Shown: piece by piece, positions 14,031 to 29,000 of the stretch
How the letters are laid out: each line of letters begins with the position of its first letter
Position numbering within the stretch: the stretch's first letter is position 1
NCBI GenBank assembly: GCA_030159075.1
Contig: BROG01000025.1
Location: 2,269,501 to 2,333,500 of the forward strand
Direction: 5' to 3'
DNA: 64,000 nt
Origin: Atrina japonica
Taxonomy: Eukaryota > Mollusca > Bivalvia > Pterioida > Pinnidae
Notes under the pieces: model-generated
Database searches by the model: none
Told to the model about the DNA's origin: nothing
Seen by the model: the letters and a program-made list of their open reading frames with translations, nothing else
Position numbers and translations under genes: made by a program

Positions 14031-17000
14031 TAATTATTAGTAAGTTACTTTAAAGTAATCATTTGGTTGAACTGGATTGCATTACAGATTTTGCTACTGG
14101 AAATTTTCACCCTGATAATTTCTCTCCTTTTACTCATACCTCTTGATGCACAATGATATTGATATTTGCTGAAAATCGGTATACAAAGGTATGTTGGTGA
14201 TAGATTTTCATGGCAAATAAATTTTGGGGGTATTTTAGTATTATGAAATCATTGGTAGATGTTATGGTAGTGTTGGTTGCCATGGTAACAAAATAAAATC
14301 CAGTGATTGGTCAAATTTTTATTTTGTCTAAGGTTTTGCTGGAAAAATGGGCATTAGGGGTTTTATGATATAGAATAAAGGCCTTTTGTTGGTCAGAATT
14401 GTTTTATTTTCTGATTTTGTTGAAAATTGGTATACACAGGTATTTTGTTATTGTGAATTCAATGGTAAATGTTACTGAAGTATTGGTTGCCATGGTAAAA
14501 AAAAATAAAGGGCTGTGATTGATCAAAACTTAAATTTTGTTTGAAGTTTATAAGAAAAATCATAAATAGGGGTAATTTTGCATTACAAATTCAATAGAAG
14601 ATGCATCTGGAAGTTCTTTGGTCTGCAGGGAAAAAAATTTAGACAAAATTTCAAGGTGATTTGTTCAAAGGTCATCAGTACTTGTGATAACTGTAATGCT
14701 GAAAATGTGGAGGTTATACATGTAGGTTTAAATTACTGGAAATACAGAAAAAATTAGGCTGGTGACCTAATGATTTTTTTTTTAAATCTATTCGAAGATG
14801 ACATGATTGTGTTTGACCTGATATAAATTTTTCAAATTTGGCATTCCCAGTAATACTTCATGAGTAATATTGCACTAATAGCAGGGTTGTAGTATGTAAT
14901 GTCGGACATATGTAGTAAAACACTGGACCATGAATAAAGCTTCTTTTGATAGTCATCAATACATTGTCTTATGTTATAGTAAAAGAATTACCATTTCACT
15001 AATTATTATTATTATTACTTTCAAACAAAATATGTTTTATTTGATGTAGTGACTAGATCTTGTAAGAATTAAGTGTATAGGGGTGGGTGTGCTTTGCACC
15101 CCATTATTTTTGTTCCAAGTGGTGACATACCAATTTTACTTTTATTATGGAAAGTATTGACTGGTAACTGAAAAAAAGAAAAAAGAAATGTTTTTCCAAA
15201 TTTTTGGATATTTGAGCTGGGGGTGTATACATGAACCTTATATCATCAATGTCTCATGAATGGCATCTATGTCCATGTATCAACAATTTAGCCGGAGATT
15301 TTTGCCCTCATTCTAAATTCTCCCTCTCATTTAAGGACGAAAATGGTGAAAATTAAATTGCAGTGAAAATTCAAGTATACAATATTTATAGTTCTATACT
15401 TACATGTATTACTCTTTATTACTCTTTTGTAGACACATTATTCCAACTGAAAGATGTGTACGTGAATCTATCGAAAATTGTGATTATTATCAGAAGAAAA
15501 ACATAGAAACAACTTTCATTGATATGGCTTTGGTTGCTAAGCAAGCATGTGCTATACCAGTACTGATGCCACCTAGTGGACAAGATTGTAACATGGTCAG
15601 AGATACTGGTGGAATGTGTGATAAGATGGAAGCTCTGAATTGTATGGTGAAAATTCATACAAGCACTTTATCACCCTATCCTCAGTGGAAGTCAACTTGC
15701 AGGTTTGTTCACAGTTTTTACTGAATTTGATTTTTTCCCAACTGAAGATGAAAATCTCAAAATCATCAGTGTTGTAATTATAATGCAATATTAGCAACAT
15801 TATATAAAACTACAGTCAAATGATTCATTTTTATATGCAATACAGTTAATGATATCATTTGTATACACACTTGTATTGTTGAAGACACCATCTATATACA
15901 CAGTGAAGTGATCAATATCATTTAAACCAAAGTCAATTTTTAACTTTTTCTGAAGAAAAAATTAAATAAGTTGTGTAAATAAAAAGTAATAAAAATCTTT
16001 CTGTTTTTTTTTTTACTTTGTGGAAAGTTCCCATTTTGCCTAGATTTAGAGTGATTTTTTCGTAACAAATTTTGTTTTAACCCTTCAGCCCTCTTTGCTG
16101 TAACTGTATAACAAACTGTCCTTATAACAAATTAAACAATGAGGTCCTTGAATTTCGTTAAAGGTTTTACTGTATATTAGTGAAATATTCACTTTGTGGT
16201 TCACTGTGATGTTGTTTCATTATGAGTGTCAGTAGATGTTCTCTAAGAACAACAGTGGAACCTGTCTTGTGAAACCTCCTTTAAAAGGCCACCTTTCTTG
16301 TAAGACCTCATTTCAGTAGCAGAAGAGATGGTTTTTCACAAGTTCCACTGTATGTATCTACCATAAAAATGGAAATCTATTCATATACCATCAGTTAGTA
16401 AACAATACTGTATTTGACCCAATAAGAGCTCGGGGCACTAAAGAAAATGGGGAAAAGGAATGGGCTCTTATTGAGACCAATTAAAAGTCAAATTGATGTA
16501 AAACTGTTATTTTTTTGTAAGGCACAGTGATAATATTGTTGTAGTTATTCTTTTGTTACTGGGGTGGGTGGGCTAGAGATAAACTTATACTTATGTTTTT
16601 CTGGTCCACATCTCCTTGTCAACCGGCTAGAAAAGATTCTCTATCATGTGTTCTAAAGGATGAGGAACACTTATAGGGGCATGGCACTTAATTATTGCTT
16701 GGAATATGGTAATAGTATTTGTATCATATTTATGACTAAAATGAAAATGCAATCTTTTACATTTGCTTGCTACTTTAGCAAATAAATTATGGCCTAGGGT
16801 TTGATGATAATAATTTTCAGGAAATTTTCAAAGAACTGCATTCCCTATTGTTCACAATATCCAAATGTGTGGGGATTTTTTTTTCAGATTAATACCAGGT
16901 TTGAGACACTGTGTCCGAAAACAAGTCTCTGGATGTGAAAAGTATGAGAGAAGTGTGATGACTGAGATGTTACAGAGACTGTTGGAGAAATCCAAGAAAC

Positions 17001-20000
17001 ATTGTCTTCAAGTTCACTGTGATGTTTGTTCAGCATTGGAATGTGTGGATGTTCTCAGTTTAAAGATAAATAGGAAATTATCCACAGAAAGATTATGCAG
17101 GTAAATAAGATATTCTTAAAAAACTACAGTCAAAACTCATTATGTCAAGATCAGTAATTCATATTTATTGGTTAACTCAAGATCAAGGGCCGATCCCGAC
17201 AATTTTCCTTCTATATCTTACTGAAAAAACACCTGATAACTCAAGATTGGAAAAGTTGAAAAAAAAAATGCTAATGCTGTTCTTATCCTGACCCGATAAC
17301 TCAAGATCAGAAAAGTTGAAAAAATGCTTATATTGATGTTAAAACATGGTCCTGATCAGATAACTCAAGATTGGAAAAGTTGAAAAAAATGCTAATGTTG
17401 ATGTTAAAACAAGGTCCTGATCAGATAACTCAAGATCAGAAAAGTTGAAAAAATGCTTATATTGATGTTAAAACATGGTCCTGATCAGATAACTCAAGAT
17501 TGGAAAAGTTGAAAAAAATGCTAATGTTGATGTTAAAACAAGGTCCTGATCCGATAACTCAAGATCAGAAAAGTTTTTTTAAAAAATGCTAATGTTAATG
17601 TTAAAACATGGTCCTGATGCTTAGTTTCAATGTGAAATTGACCAGTTATCTCGAGGTAAATTTTTTTACATCTTCATTAAGTTATCATGTGATGATGTGA
17701 CTAGTGTTGTAAAATATTTCTTCTGTACTGTTTTTTGAGTACATGCAATATATAAAAATCTTCACAAAAATTCCGGTTTACATACGATATACATGTAGGC
17801 TGAGATGATCATGAGAGGAATCAGCATTCTGTTTTAGTGACAGACCTTTTAACTGGAGTACCTGTTTATCTAGATGTTCTTACTTTGTCCCGACGACTTC
17901 AAGATAACAAGGTTCGACTGTAATTGATTCTGTTTAGTTCATGGTTTCAAGTCACCTGTGCAATTGATGATGAATAGCAATGTTATACAAGTGAAAGCAT
18001 ACTGTATACCTTCAAATTGTCACCCTCATTTAATTTTCGCCATTTTTTCCCCTAGGTGAGAGGGCGATTTTAACATGAAAGCAAAATTTTCAAGCTAAAT
18101 AATTGAAGCACATTTATACATGCCATCTATAAGACTATGATGACAAAGGGCGAATTTAAGATGGGGCGAATATTTTTCTGTTGTAAAAGGGCGAAAATAA
18201 CCATAAGTGTAATTTTTCGGGTATACAGTAAGTAATCACAGGAGAATAACAACATTTTTGTTAAATATTGGTGGGACACCCAGTCAGCACAAATCAATTC
18301 ATATTGCAGGGCTCCATGTATAGAGAATCCGCAACAAATATTAGTTGATTATCATGTTTATGTAACTCGAGTTAATTAATTTTCAAAATTTGAAAAGACA
18401 CATGGTTTACCGAGTGTCTCTTCAAATTTTGAAAATTAACTATCGAGTGTTAGAGAAACATGATTATCAACTTACACGAGTTGCTGAATATTATAAACAT
18501 ACTACCAAAGTTATAATGCTCAAGACGATATCGTTTCTGTCAATGAGACTTCATCAGTTGAGCTCCAATTTAAAAGTTATGTGTATTTTCTAAAGAGAAA
18601 GTGGTATTATACAAGGCCAAATAATATCTCTAAAAGAATAGCCGAAATCTATCTAAGAGTAACCACTGTAAAAAATTACTATCTTAACTTTAAAAAAACA
18701 TGTTGAATTTAAATGATGTTAACAGTGCCAAATATTATTTTAGTATAAGATGACCAGCTGGTACCGAAATACCAGGTACTAGGTTTATGTATACCCTCGG
18801 GGACTCAAACGGTCCCACCAGCAGTGGCAACGACCTAGTGGTTATAAATATTATAAACATAATACCTAAGTTATAATGCTCAAGACGATATCGTTTCTGG
18901 CAATTAGACTTCATCAGTTGAGCTCCAATTAAAAGTTATGTGTATTTTCTAAAGAGAAAGTGGTATTATACAAGGCCAAATAATATCTCTAAAAGTATAG
19001 CCGAAATCTGTTATATGAGGTATACGTAGTTGGAGTACATTTTCTTAATCTCAACAGGTAGGTCACCAGGTGTAGTCCCAACTTTCATTATCTATATAAG
19101 CAGGGACTTGTATATTTGTTTTAATGGGATGTAATGTATTAAAAAAGTCTTTTGATTTTTTTTTATCAATAGAGAAGTAGAAGAAGCAAAAAGGTGTATT
19201 GCCAAGCACTCTGTGGTTTGCCAGAAAGCTGATATCACTTTTGTTCATAGAAAGTTTATGAGAGTCATGAAAAAAGTTGGGGATACTTGTGATAATAAAC
19301 TACAAAAGTGTGTGAGGTCATTTGAAAAAACGTCTTGGGAAATTCTTAAGTATGGAAAAAAACAAACCTCATCAGACAGCAAAGATATGTCCTATGATGA
19401 TACTGGTAGTCAGAGCTCTGACAGAGATTCTGATTCTGCATCATATGGTGACAGTGGTTCTGATAGCGCAGAATCTAGCAAGTCAGGCTCTGGTAGTAAT
19501 GAATCAAAGGGAAAAGATAAAGGGTCAAAGGAAGAGAAATCTGATAGTAACAGTTCTGACCAATCAGGTTCTAAAGAGAAATCGGACAAAAGAGATTCCA
19601 AAGGCAAAAAAGATTCCAAACAGAAATCAGAGTCAAAAGAAAATTCAAAAAAGAAATCTGGCAGTGGTTCTGATGGTGGAAAATCTAACGAAAATGATAC
19701 TGGTAGTAGGAAATCTAGTGAGGATAGCAGAGAAATGAGTGAAAGTCGTTCTGGAAGTCGGGAGTCTGATGACAAAGGTTCTGGTAGCAGAGGGTCCAGT
19801 AAAGGTTCCAAAAGCAAGGAATCTAAGGACAGTGGGGACTATGATGATGACGACGATGATGATGATGAACAAATTTGTGAAGTAGTATATGTGGAATACG
19901 ACAGTTCTGAGGACTCCAAGACAAGCAAGGGGAGTGTCAGTGAAGAATCAAGGCAGAGTGGAAGTTCAGAGAGTTCAGAAAAGAGTGGTAGCAAGCAAGG

Positions 20001-23000
20001 AAGTGATGAAAAGTCATCTGGAAGCAAGAGCAGTGGAAAGTCATCTCAAAGCAAGAGCAGTGGAAAGTCATCTGAAAGCAAGAGCAGTGGAAAGTCATCA
20101 GAAAGTAAGAACAGTGAAAAGTCATCTAAAAACAAAAGTGATGAAAAGTCATCTAAAAGCAAAAGTGATGAAAAGTCTTCTAAAAACAAAAGTGGTGAAA
20201 AGTCATCTGAAAAGAAAAGTGATGAAAAGTCTTCTAAAAACAAAAGTGGTAAAAAGTCATCTGAAAACAAAAGTGATGAAAAATCGAAAAGCAAAAGTAA
20301 AGAGAAATCAGCAAGCAAGAGTAAAGAAAAATCAGAGGAGAGTGAAAGTCGAGAAGATTCAACAGAGACCCAAAGTCAGGAGTCAAATCAGAAGGGAAGT
20401 AAGAAGAAGTCATCTGGAAGTAAACAGTCAAGCAGTAGGAGTCGGGATGAGTCATCAGAGTCTCTCGATTCCGGAAGTTCTGAATATTCAGATAGGTCAT
20501 CACAGGACAGAAGTGAAGAGTCGTCACGAGAAGGTTCCAGAAGCATGGAGGACTCGAAAGGAAGTAAATCAAAACGAATGAAGAGAGTCGTTATATGTAA
20601 GACAAAGTTGGAAAGATTGTGTGATAAAGCAGAAAAAGAATGGAAGTGCATTAACTACAATCTCCGGTTCATCAGTAAAGATCAGCAGTACGTCGTCAAG
20701 ACAACACTTCTTGGAATATGGGAATCTGTGATGTATAAATGTAAACGTAAGTATTGAATTTTCATATTTATATTTATAGATTTAACTCTGAAAAGTAAAA
20801 TGGACTTCCATCTCAATTTTCATGTTGTTTAACATCAAGTATGTACAGTGTTAATGCATGTGAGTGGGGAGATGTTTGTTTTTTTTATTTTTAAAGTGCC
20901 CACAACAGTCACAAATGTGGTCATATTTAAAAAAAACAAAAACAGTTGATATGAATGTTTGATTCTCGTTAATTCTTAGCGCATACTCATGAAATAAATT
21001 TCATGAAATAAACAACAATCGAAATATTTGTAAATAAAACAAGTATAAAGTTTGATAAACAGATCGTTTAATCTTACTTTTCTTGAAACATGTTCTTTAA
21101 AGGCTGCCAGGTTTTTATTTCAATTTACACCACTGTTACAAGTTTTGTATCATACAATTTAGGATGACTTAACAAGTTCTACATTGTGTAATTATAATTA
21201 CACTGACAAACAAATTCACCACTGTACATTTTCAATTTGCGCTGACTTTACAAGTCTTTTGTCGGAATTAAAACAATAACTGTACAGTTACAACTTGCAT
21301 TAAAGGCCACCTTTATCAAGAGAATTATTAATTTTTTACCTTTTTATAATGAATAAACCTTTTTATAAAGGCCACTTGTCTATAATGACTTCTTTTGCCA
21401 ATGTTCCCATAAGTGGCCTTTATAGGAAAGTTTGACTATTTATAACGATATTAAAATTTCATTGTCACGATCAGCAGTGACAAGCTCATCTGTTATTATC
21501 TATCAACAGAAAAGAAACGTACCTGTCATGTCTGCCAGAAAGCAAAGTCAAATGAGGATTGCAATGCTCAGGGAGTACAAGTTTGCCCCTCTAATAAACA
21601 GGTAAATTTCTGACTCTTCATATATACTCTATAAACATTGTGTCGATTTCAACTTTTGAAAATTAATCATTTTGAGTTAGATAAACATGATAATCAACTA
21701 AGACTCGTAGAACCTCTATTTAAATAGACAATAAGAAACATCATATTGCGAAAATAAAGTTGTCGCAAAACAAAGTTGCTGTGAAATACACATTACTTAC
21801 ATTACCATTATAGAACAAATCATTTCAATTTTGTATGATGAAAGTGATTCTTTATTTTAGGCGTGTGAAACTCGTATAGAATATGGCTTAATTACCAAAG
21901 GATGTGCCAAGTCATGTAAAACACAATGTACAGCCAACAAAAAGAGATGTACCTATTGCTGCAAGGGACCAAGGTGTAACCAACCTGGTGATGGTATTAT
22001 TGAAGGTAAAAGTAATTGTGAAAAACTCGTCTTGATCCTTCCAAAGCCAATACAATTTGAAATTATCAACCCCTGAAAAACAGTGGACTCTTCTGTAAAT
22101 GAACAGCTTAGATCAGTCAGCGTTTAGTGAGTCAGCGTTTAGGGGTGAATGAGTTAGTTTGAATTGATATTGACATTGCATGGGTGGCATTGACCTTGAA
22201 AAATGCTTGAATATAGAATAAGTTCTAGAAAATGACTAAAAACAAAAATAACTGTGAAAAATGGTGGAAATTCAGTGATGAAAAATGCTGGAATTGTGCT
22301 TGATTTCCACTCTGTACTTTTTTCTTCTTCACTGAAGAAAGATAATTCTTAAAAAAAAATAAAAAAATTAGCTCAATCACATAGATGCTGCTCCTAGTAT
22401 AATCCATTTTAATAAATTGTTTTTGTGATGCTGTACTGCTTGATTTCTTCTGTGTTTAGTGGAACCATGAAAGAAGTCCTGGAAAAGTGCTTGAATTTTT
22501 AGCTCGCCTGTCACTGCTTTGGCGTCGGCGCCATCCTTTTTCTGTGTTAAGCTTTTTGTTTCAGTCCATTATGGGCAAAGAACTGCAGCTACAGTCATGA
22601 AACCTCAACAATGCAGAGGGATGGTGGTTGCTGTGGCCTAATTTGGTCCAAATTATAACAATCATAAAACAAGTGAGCTCTATGGTCTGCCTTTGCATGC
22701 TTTTGGACCAAAAAAAATTTTTTCATTGGCCATATTAACCATATACATGTATATAATAATATTGAACTCATTTTGAAGTTATGGCTCTCAAAATGCTGCC
22801 CAAAATCTTGAAAAACAATGCAGAAACCACATTTAATTTGGCATTAGTAAAAGCTAGTGAAATATAACCAAACGAAGAGGGATGCATAACTGTCAACATT
22901 AGGAAATTTGTCTGATGTAGAAAATGCGAACAACGGTCAAACTTTTTGCGAATGTGTTGTCATTCTGATATATATGTGTGTACCAGTTGTGTCGAAATAA

Positions 23001-26000
23001 GTGAAAGGGGTAGGGGTATCCCCCTTCCAAAAAATTTTAATTTTCTAGTCAACTTTGAAATTTATAAGGAATAGATATAGACTTTATTTTGAAGTTTTAA
23101 TACATGTAATATATACATGTACACACACAACTTGGGAGACTCAAAATGATGTTATGGTCATTGTGTTATATTAGAATGTTTAAAATGTAGTATTTCTTAA
23201 TTTGTTATAAAAATTTTAAAATATACTAAATTCAGAATATTCTAATATAACAGTTGGATTTGGGATGCAGAAAATAAATAACTAGACTTACCTGGAAGAA
23301 ATATAATCTCAGTTTGTTTGCTAAATATTTGGAAGTATGATAATTTTTAAAGTCAAGGCTTGATTTATTCATTTATTAGATTTGAACATTTATTACCAAA
23401 ATATTTGCATACCCAAATATTTATTTGAAGGTTTTTATCTTCATATTGTACCTTTTTCATTAATTGATAAGATAAAACAACAAATGATGACTGAATAGTT
23501 CACTAAAAAAAATGAGATTTGATAAAGAAAAATCAAATCTGCTTTCAAAAAGAAAAAAAAAAGATTATTGAAATTATATAAATGTGTTTACTGTCATTAC
23601 TGACATTTTATTAAATTCAATTCAATGTGTTACAAGAAGATATTATCTTTGTGTAAAATATTATGTAAATGAAATAAAACATCGTTTTTGTATTGAAATC
23701 ATCACAAATTTAAGATACATGTATAACACTATAGTATGTGGAGTGCGAACGTCATAGAAGACACCACGATCTCACTTCGATATTTCTCAGCTAAATTTTT
23801 AAAGTAAAATCATTGAGGATTGATACAGAAGCTGCATGAAATTAATATAACATCAATGATGTCAATTTTTGATAATTGTATATAGGACAGAACATATGGA
23901 TAGTGATTATAGGTGTGGATGTTTAGATATACAGGTAATCAATCAGTATATATGGTACCTGTCCACAGTACAGGTCATTGTGTAATTACCGTTGGCACAC
24001 GTCCGATAATGACACCTCCATATGGTCTAATGACATTAATTAATAAACAGGGTTATTAGTCCTTGTTCTTCATGACTATTTGGAAGATATAGGGGACTTA
24101 CATAACCTAGAATAGATGTCTTAATACTTCAATGATATGTAGGCGCCAGAAATTTCAAGCTATTTTTTGTCGCAAATTAATAGACTGAAAATTACGATTT
24201 AGAACATTTAATACTGACAAAAACGTCCACCGATGGCCAGAAAATGGACAAGAAGCAGTAGAAATATAGGGAAATCGGTTGATAGTTAGAAAAATCAGTT
24301 GATTTTTTCTCGGTGGTAGACAAGTGGTAGATGAATAGAAAAATCGGTAGACTACCGCCGAAATCGGTAGACTTGACAGGCATGGGGATGGTTCCTTTAT
24401 CTTCGCTATACATTGGTTAATGTCATTAAAACATCTGTACTTTGCCATCTAAAAGTGACATACCAGAGTGCACATTTATAAAAATTTTAATCTACATCTT
24501 GCAAAAATATAATCAGGCATTTCTCTTCAGTTTTTGTGTGTAACCTAGTAACTCCTCCTTCACACAACGTTCACCTATAAACGTGTAAAAGAGATGTGTT
24601 AATAAAATTATTAAAGGTAGCAAATGTTTTTGTCTTTCAGACAATGTTCACCCATGTATAAGAGGTGTGTTAATAAAATGAGGCTTTGAGCAAAATACAT
24701 TTTTTGTACAAAATTATTACAATTTCAATTTCAGATCCCAAAACGTGTGTGGGACATTCGGCTGTGAAGTGCGGTTTTGGTCTCGTGGCTTCTGTAGTAA
24801 AAACTGAGAAAATCATGTGCAAGTGAGTACCTAATATATCGTAATCATTGTGTATGTTCACAATGTACACTAGGGAGTGCATCAGTTGAATATAAACTTT
24901 TTCATGCTTTATAATATATATATATATTCCCCAGCTTTAAAGGAGTCTGAATTCAACAGAAATCTTAATTACATCAGTGTTATGTATGGCTTAATTTATG
25001 TTTGAATTCAACAAAAGTTGAAGAATATCACGGCTCACTTGCTTAATAGAATATTGTCAAGTCTTCATTTCAGCCAATCTTGAAAAAAAAAAAAGGTCAA
25101 TGGCTTAATTTGCTAATTGGTCTAAGTCATGTACCATGTGATACCCGATAACATTTTTGCGGGACTATTGTTTCTATTAGTGATGGAATAGCGCTGGCAG
25201 ACAAATTTCCCGTGGTAAAATCAATTCAGGGGGTAGAAAATGTAGAGTTACATTCCATCACCATTGGAGCTACTAGCACCGCACCAATGTTATTGGTTAT
25301 CACGTGGTACATGAATTAGTCCCACTGCAGCATGACCTCTGATTATTGAACTTTCAAATGGCTGTAGAAAGCATGGTAGACATCCACTTTTAACAAAAAA
25401 CAAACATTTTTGTGAATCATTTTTTAGTCTGTTAAATATTCTTCTTTTCGTTACTTCAGCACCCTTGAAAAAAGTTTGAAATGCATGCGACACAATACAG
25501 AGGTTTGCATCACGGCTCAGTATACAAGTGTACTTAAATACACTCGTAAGATAGAGATGAGTTCCGTTATGGTCAGATGTGAGGCGAGAGAACTGTACTG
25601 TGCGTGTGGTCTGTGTGGAACAATGTCACTAGGTATTCTCATACAGAACTCATTTGTCACCCCGGACTCTGTGTGCAGGTATGTTCTATTTATCTGTCAG
25701 TAGGGCTTTAATGGCTCAGTAAGTGGATTGGGGCCTGGGTAAAAAAAAATTGGGAAAATCACTAGATATTATATTTACTGTGAAATCTCATTTATGTTGA
25801 AATTGATTTGAGTAAAAAAAATCAGGTCATGTCAAAGTCGCACAGCAAGTCTTGATTTTTTAATAATTTTTGATAATTAATATAGCACTTTTTGCTCCTC
25901 ATACCTTAAAGCCTTTTATGTGGAAATTTCACCTATGTCAATGGAAGTTTCATAATACTATAGAAAAGACACTTGTTATCATTTTTTACTAATTTTTGAT

Positions 26001-29000
26001 AATTAATTATTAGTATATTTTTAAGCATTAATGTATCAGTAACATTAAAATTGTTGATTGATACAATTTCACCTATATTAAGCAGTAGCCCGAGATCTAT
26101 ACATTGTCGAAAAATCTGTAAATTGAAAATAATGGTTATCTGGAAATCTCAATGTAATAAGGCGGGTCTGGTGAATTTGAGATAGAATATATACATGGGA
26201 CTATCCCTTTCAATTTTAAAGTAACTCATAAACCCATGAAAAACAATGAACTTCATTGGTGAATTAGTCAACATATTTTTCTATCCATAAACATTTAATT
26301 TTGACATATACATAATGTTGACATAATGAGATTTCACTGTATATATATTTTCTCTATTTGCAGGAATTTGAAGCATACAGTTAGAGGTAGCTATATATCC
26401 TCCATGAACATGAGGTGCACTAAAGATGAATTTTTAGCTACTTACAAATCTTTGCATCTGGCAAAGTATGTAATCAGCAACTATTGTCCAGTGGATACCA
26501 AGGTGATTCCCATGACAAACACGTCACGACCAATGAATGATAACACAGAAAGTCATAATGGTACACGCACGGGGAACAGTTCTGCAGAAGTGATAGATCC
26601 AGAGGATAAAATGGTTTGCAGCTTTAGTGGTGCAGAGCGATGTCTCGAGTCTTTCTCATTGAAATCTCTCATCATCACCTCAGTGTTTGAAGGCTGGATG
26701 AAGGTCTGCAGGTACCTTATAGTTTTTTCTGAAAGGAACTTATTCACTGGTATTAAATTTTGTGCAACATTGGTTACAAAATATATAGGAATATAAGATT
26801 TTTTTATGTCTGTGTATATCAGTCTGAGTAGTAAAAAAAAAAAAGAAAGAAAATGTTTTGGAAAAAACACAGCCAATGCCCTTCAAATGATTGTTATACA
26901 TGCTGTCAAGGAATTTGAAAACTTCTCTCTGGAAATGTCATCAATTATTGTAGGTAAAGAGCCTCAGATATTGACCAGTGATACAAAGTACATTTAGATA
27001 CTTATACAAAGCTGAAAAACAATACTGTTTTGTACTTTTTAGATCTGCTGTTTGGATGCGATCCTGTGTGAGGAAATATACCAGTACGTGTGAGAAGTCG
27101 GACAAACTGCAATACATTCAGCACTCTTTGGAAACGAAACTAGAACTCGTTAAGGAACACTGTAAATTAGATGATGACGATGATGATGACTCTGGTTATG
27201 ATGACAGCATTGAAGATGAAGATGAAGAAGAAGGCAGCCAAACTTGTGAAATATCAAACGCTTACAAGTGTTTTGTTTCACTGGCCATGTCTAAAGTACC
27301 AGAGGAGTGTTCGTAAGTTTCAGATTTGAGTTCTGTTGAGACATTAACCAACACTATAGGTCTAGCAAGGTAAAGTTGCACATCCAGGCTCAGTAAAAAA
27401 CCAAAACAGTACAGCCAATTTTCCTAAGTATACACAGGTAAAACGTGTAATGTAATTACTGTAACTCTAATATACGTGTTCGTGACAACAAGTCTATCAC
27501 CCCTGTTATGATTCAATGTAAACTCGTTGGGGTTTGTATGATATTTTTTCGTTGGTGGAGTGTCAAGGAGAAAGTTTCAAAAGTGATAATCTGTGGCCTG
27601 GCTATCAACTTAAGTAGATGTCTATAATTTGATAAAACAAATCCTGCTGAAATGGTTCAGTTCCCCTCTTTGAATTAATATGTTCAGGACTTAACTTACC
27701 ACTTAGAAAATACAGCTTACAGGCAATAGTATAATTCTTTGGTAACATATATAGTTAATGTTTCACCAACTAGTAACTCGTGGTAGCCATGTACCAAATG
27801 TAATCTAAATTGAAGCCTCAGTGGCCAATGGGGTTAGAGTACATGTATCATGCTCTACATCACGAAGTATCTCATTTTTAGTCAGCACTGGTTCGACTGG
27901 AACCTTTGTTGATCTTAACTTGTGAGAAAATTTGCCAGTTTACTTGCGGAAAGCCTGAGTGGTCTTTCCCCAGAGACATTTATAACTCTGCTTTTCTCTT
28001 CCATCATTAAAGTCTGATGCTTCAGTATTATCATACGCGTGGTGGTACTACAATCTGTGAAAGAAAACATCTTTATATGTTGCCATAATTATTTTTTTTA
28101 AAATACGCCAGACTCAGCAATTTGTTCAGTTATATTCCAGCAAGGCTCAAACCTGCGCTGACCAGAAGTGAGAGGCGTCATGTTTCAATAAGTGCCATGC
28201 TCTGATAACTCAGCAACGGAGGCCCTGGAAACCTGTGTAAGAATAATATTAAGTATTGTCATAATAATTATCAGAATGTACTTTCATATTTTAGGAGAAT
28301 GGATGGTGCTGTAGAATGTATGAAAAACTACACTTCTTCCTGTCTCAGCATTCAGAAACTGACTGCAGCATCAATGTATGCCCTCCAGGTGAAAGACAGT
28401 GATGACAAATGCAATAAAACATCCCAGATGGTGGATTACAAGAAAGATGATTACACTGCAGTTTCATCTTGTTTGCTAAAATTTAGTGTATATCTCCACA
28501 AGGTAATTATTTGGGCACAGTGATACCTAAGTGTCATCAGCTAGTGGCACCAGTGTATATCTCCACAAGGTAATTATTTGTGCACAGTGATACCTAAGTG
28601 TCATTAGCTAGTGGCAACATATCTCCACAAGGTAATTATTTTGGGTACAGTGATACCTAAGTGTCATCAGCTAGTGGCATCAGTGTATATCTCCACAAGG
28701 TAATTATTTTGGGTACAGTGATACCTAAGTATCATCAGCTAGTGGCATCAGTGTATATCTCCACAAGGTAATTATTTTGGGTACAGTGATACCTAAGTGT
28801 CATCAGCTTGTGGCATCAGGGTATATCTCCACAAGGTAATTATTTGGGCACAGTGATACCTAAGTGTCATCAGCTAGTGGCACCAGTGTATATCTCCACA
28901 AGGTAATTATTTTGGGTACATTGATACCTAAGTGTCATCAGCTAGTGGCATCAGGGTATATCTCCACAAGGTAATTATTTTGAGTACAGTGATACCTAAG

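Noticed and set aside
19410..20651. Several antisense and alternative frames over the Ser-rich exon
   Set aside because: Codon-shadow of AGT/TCA/GAA-rich sequence; Leu/Ser-rich or Lys/His-rich outputs have no flanking signals.
26806..26997. Possible extra exon in intron 17 (contains ALQMIVIHAVKEF)
   Set aside because: No AG/GT pair gives a phase-2-2 exon here without a stop, and it has only one Cys; perhaps a decayed module, but unsupported.
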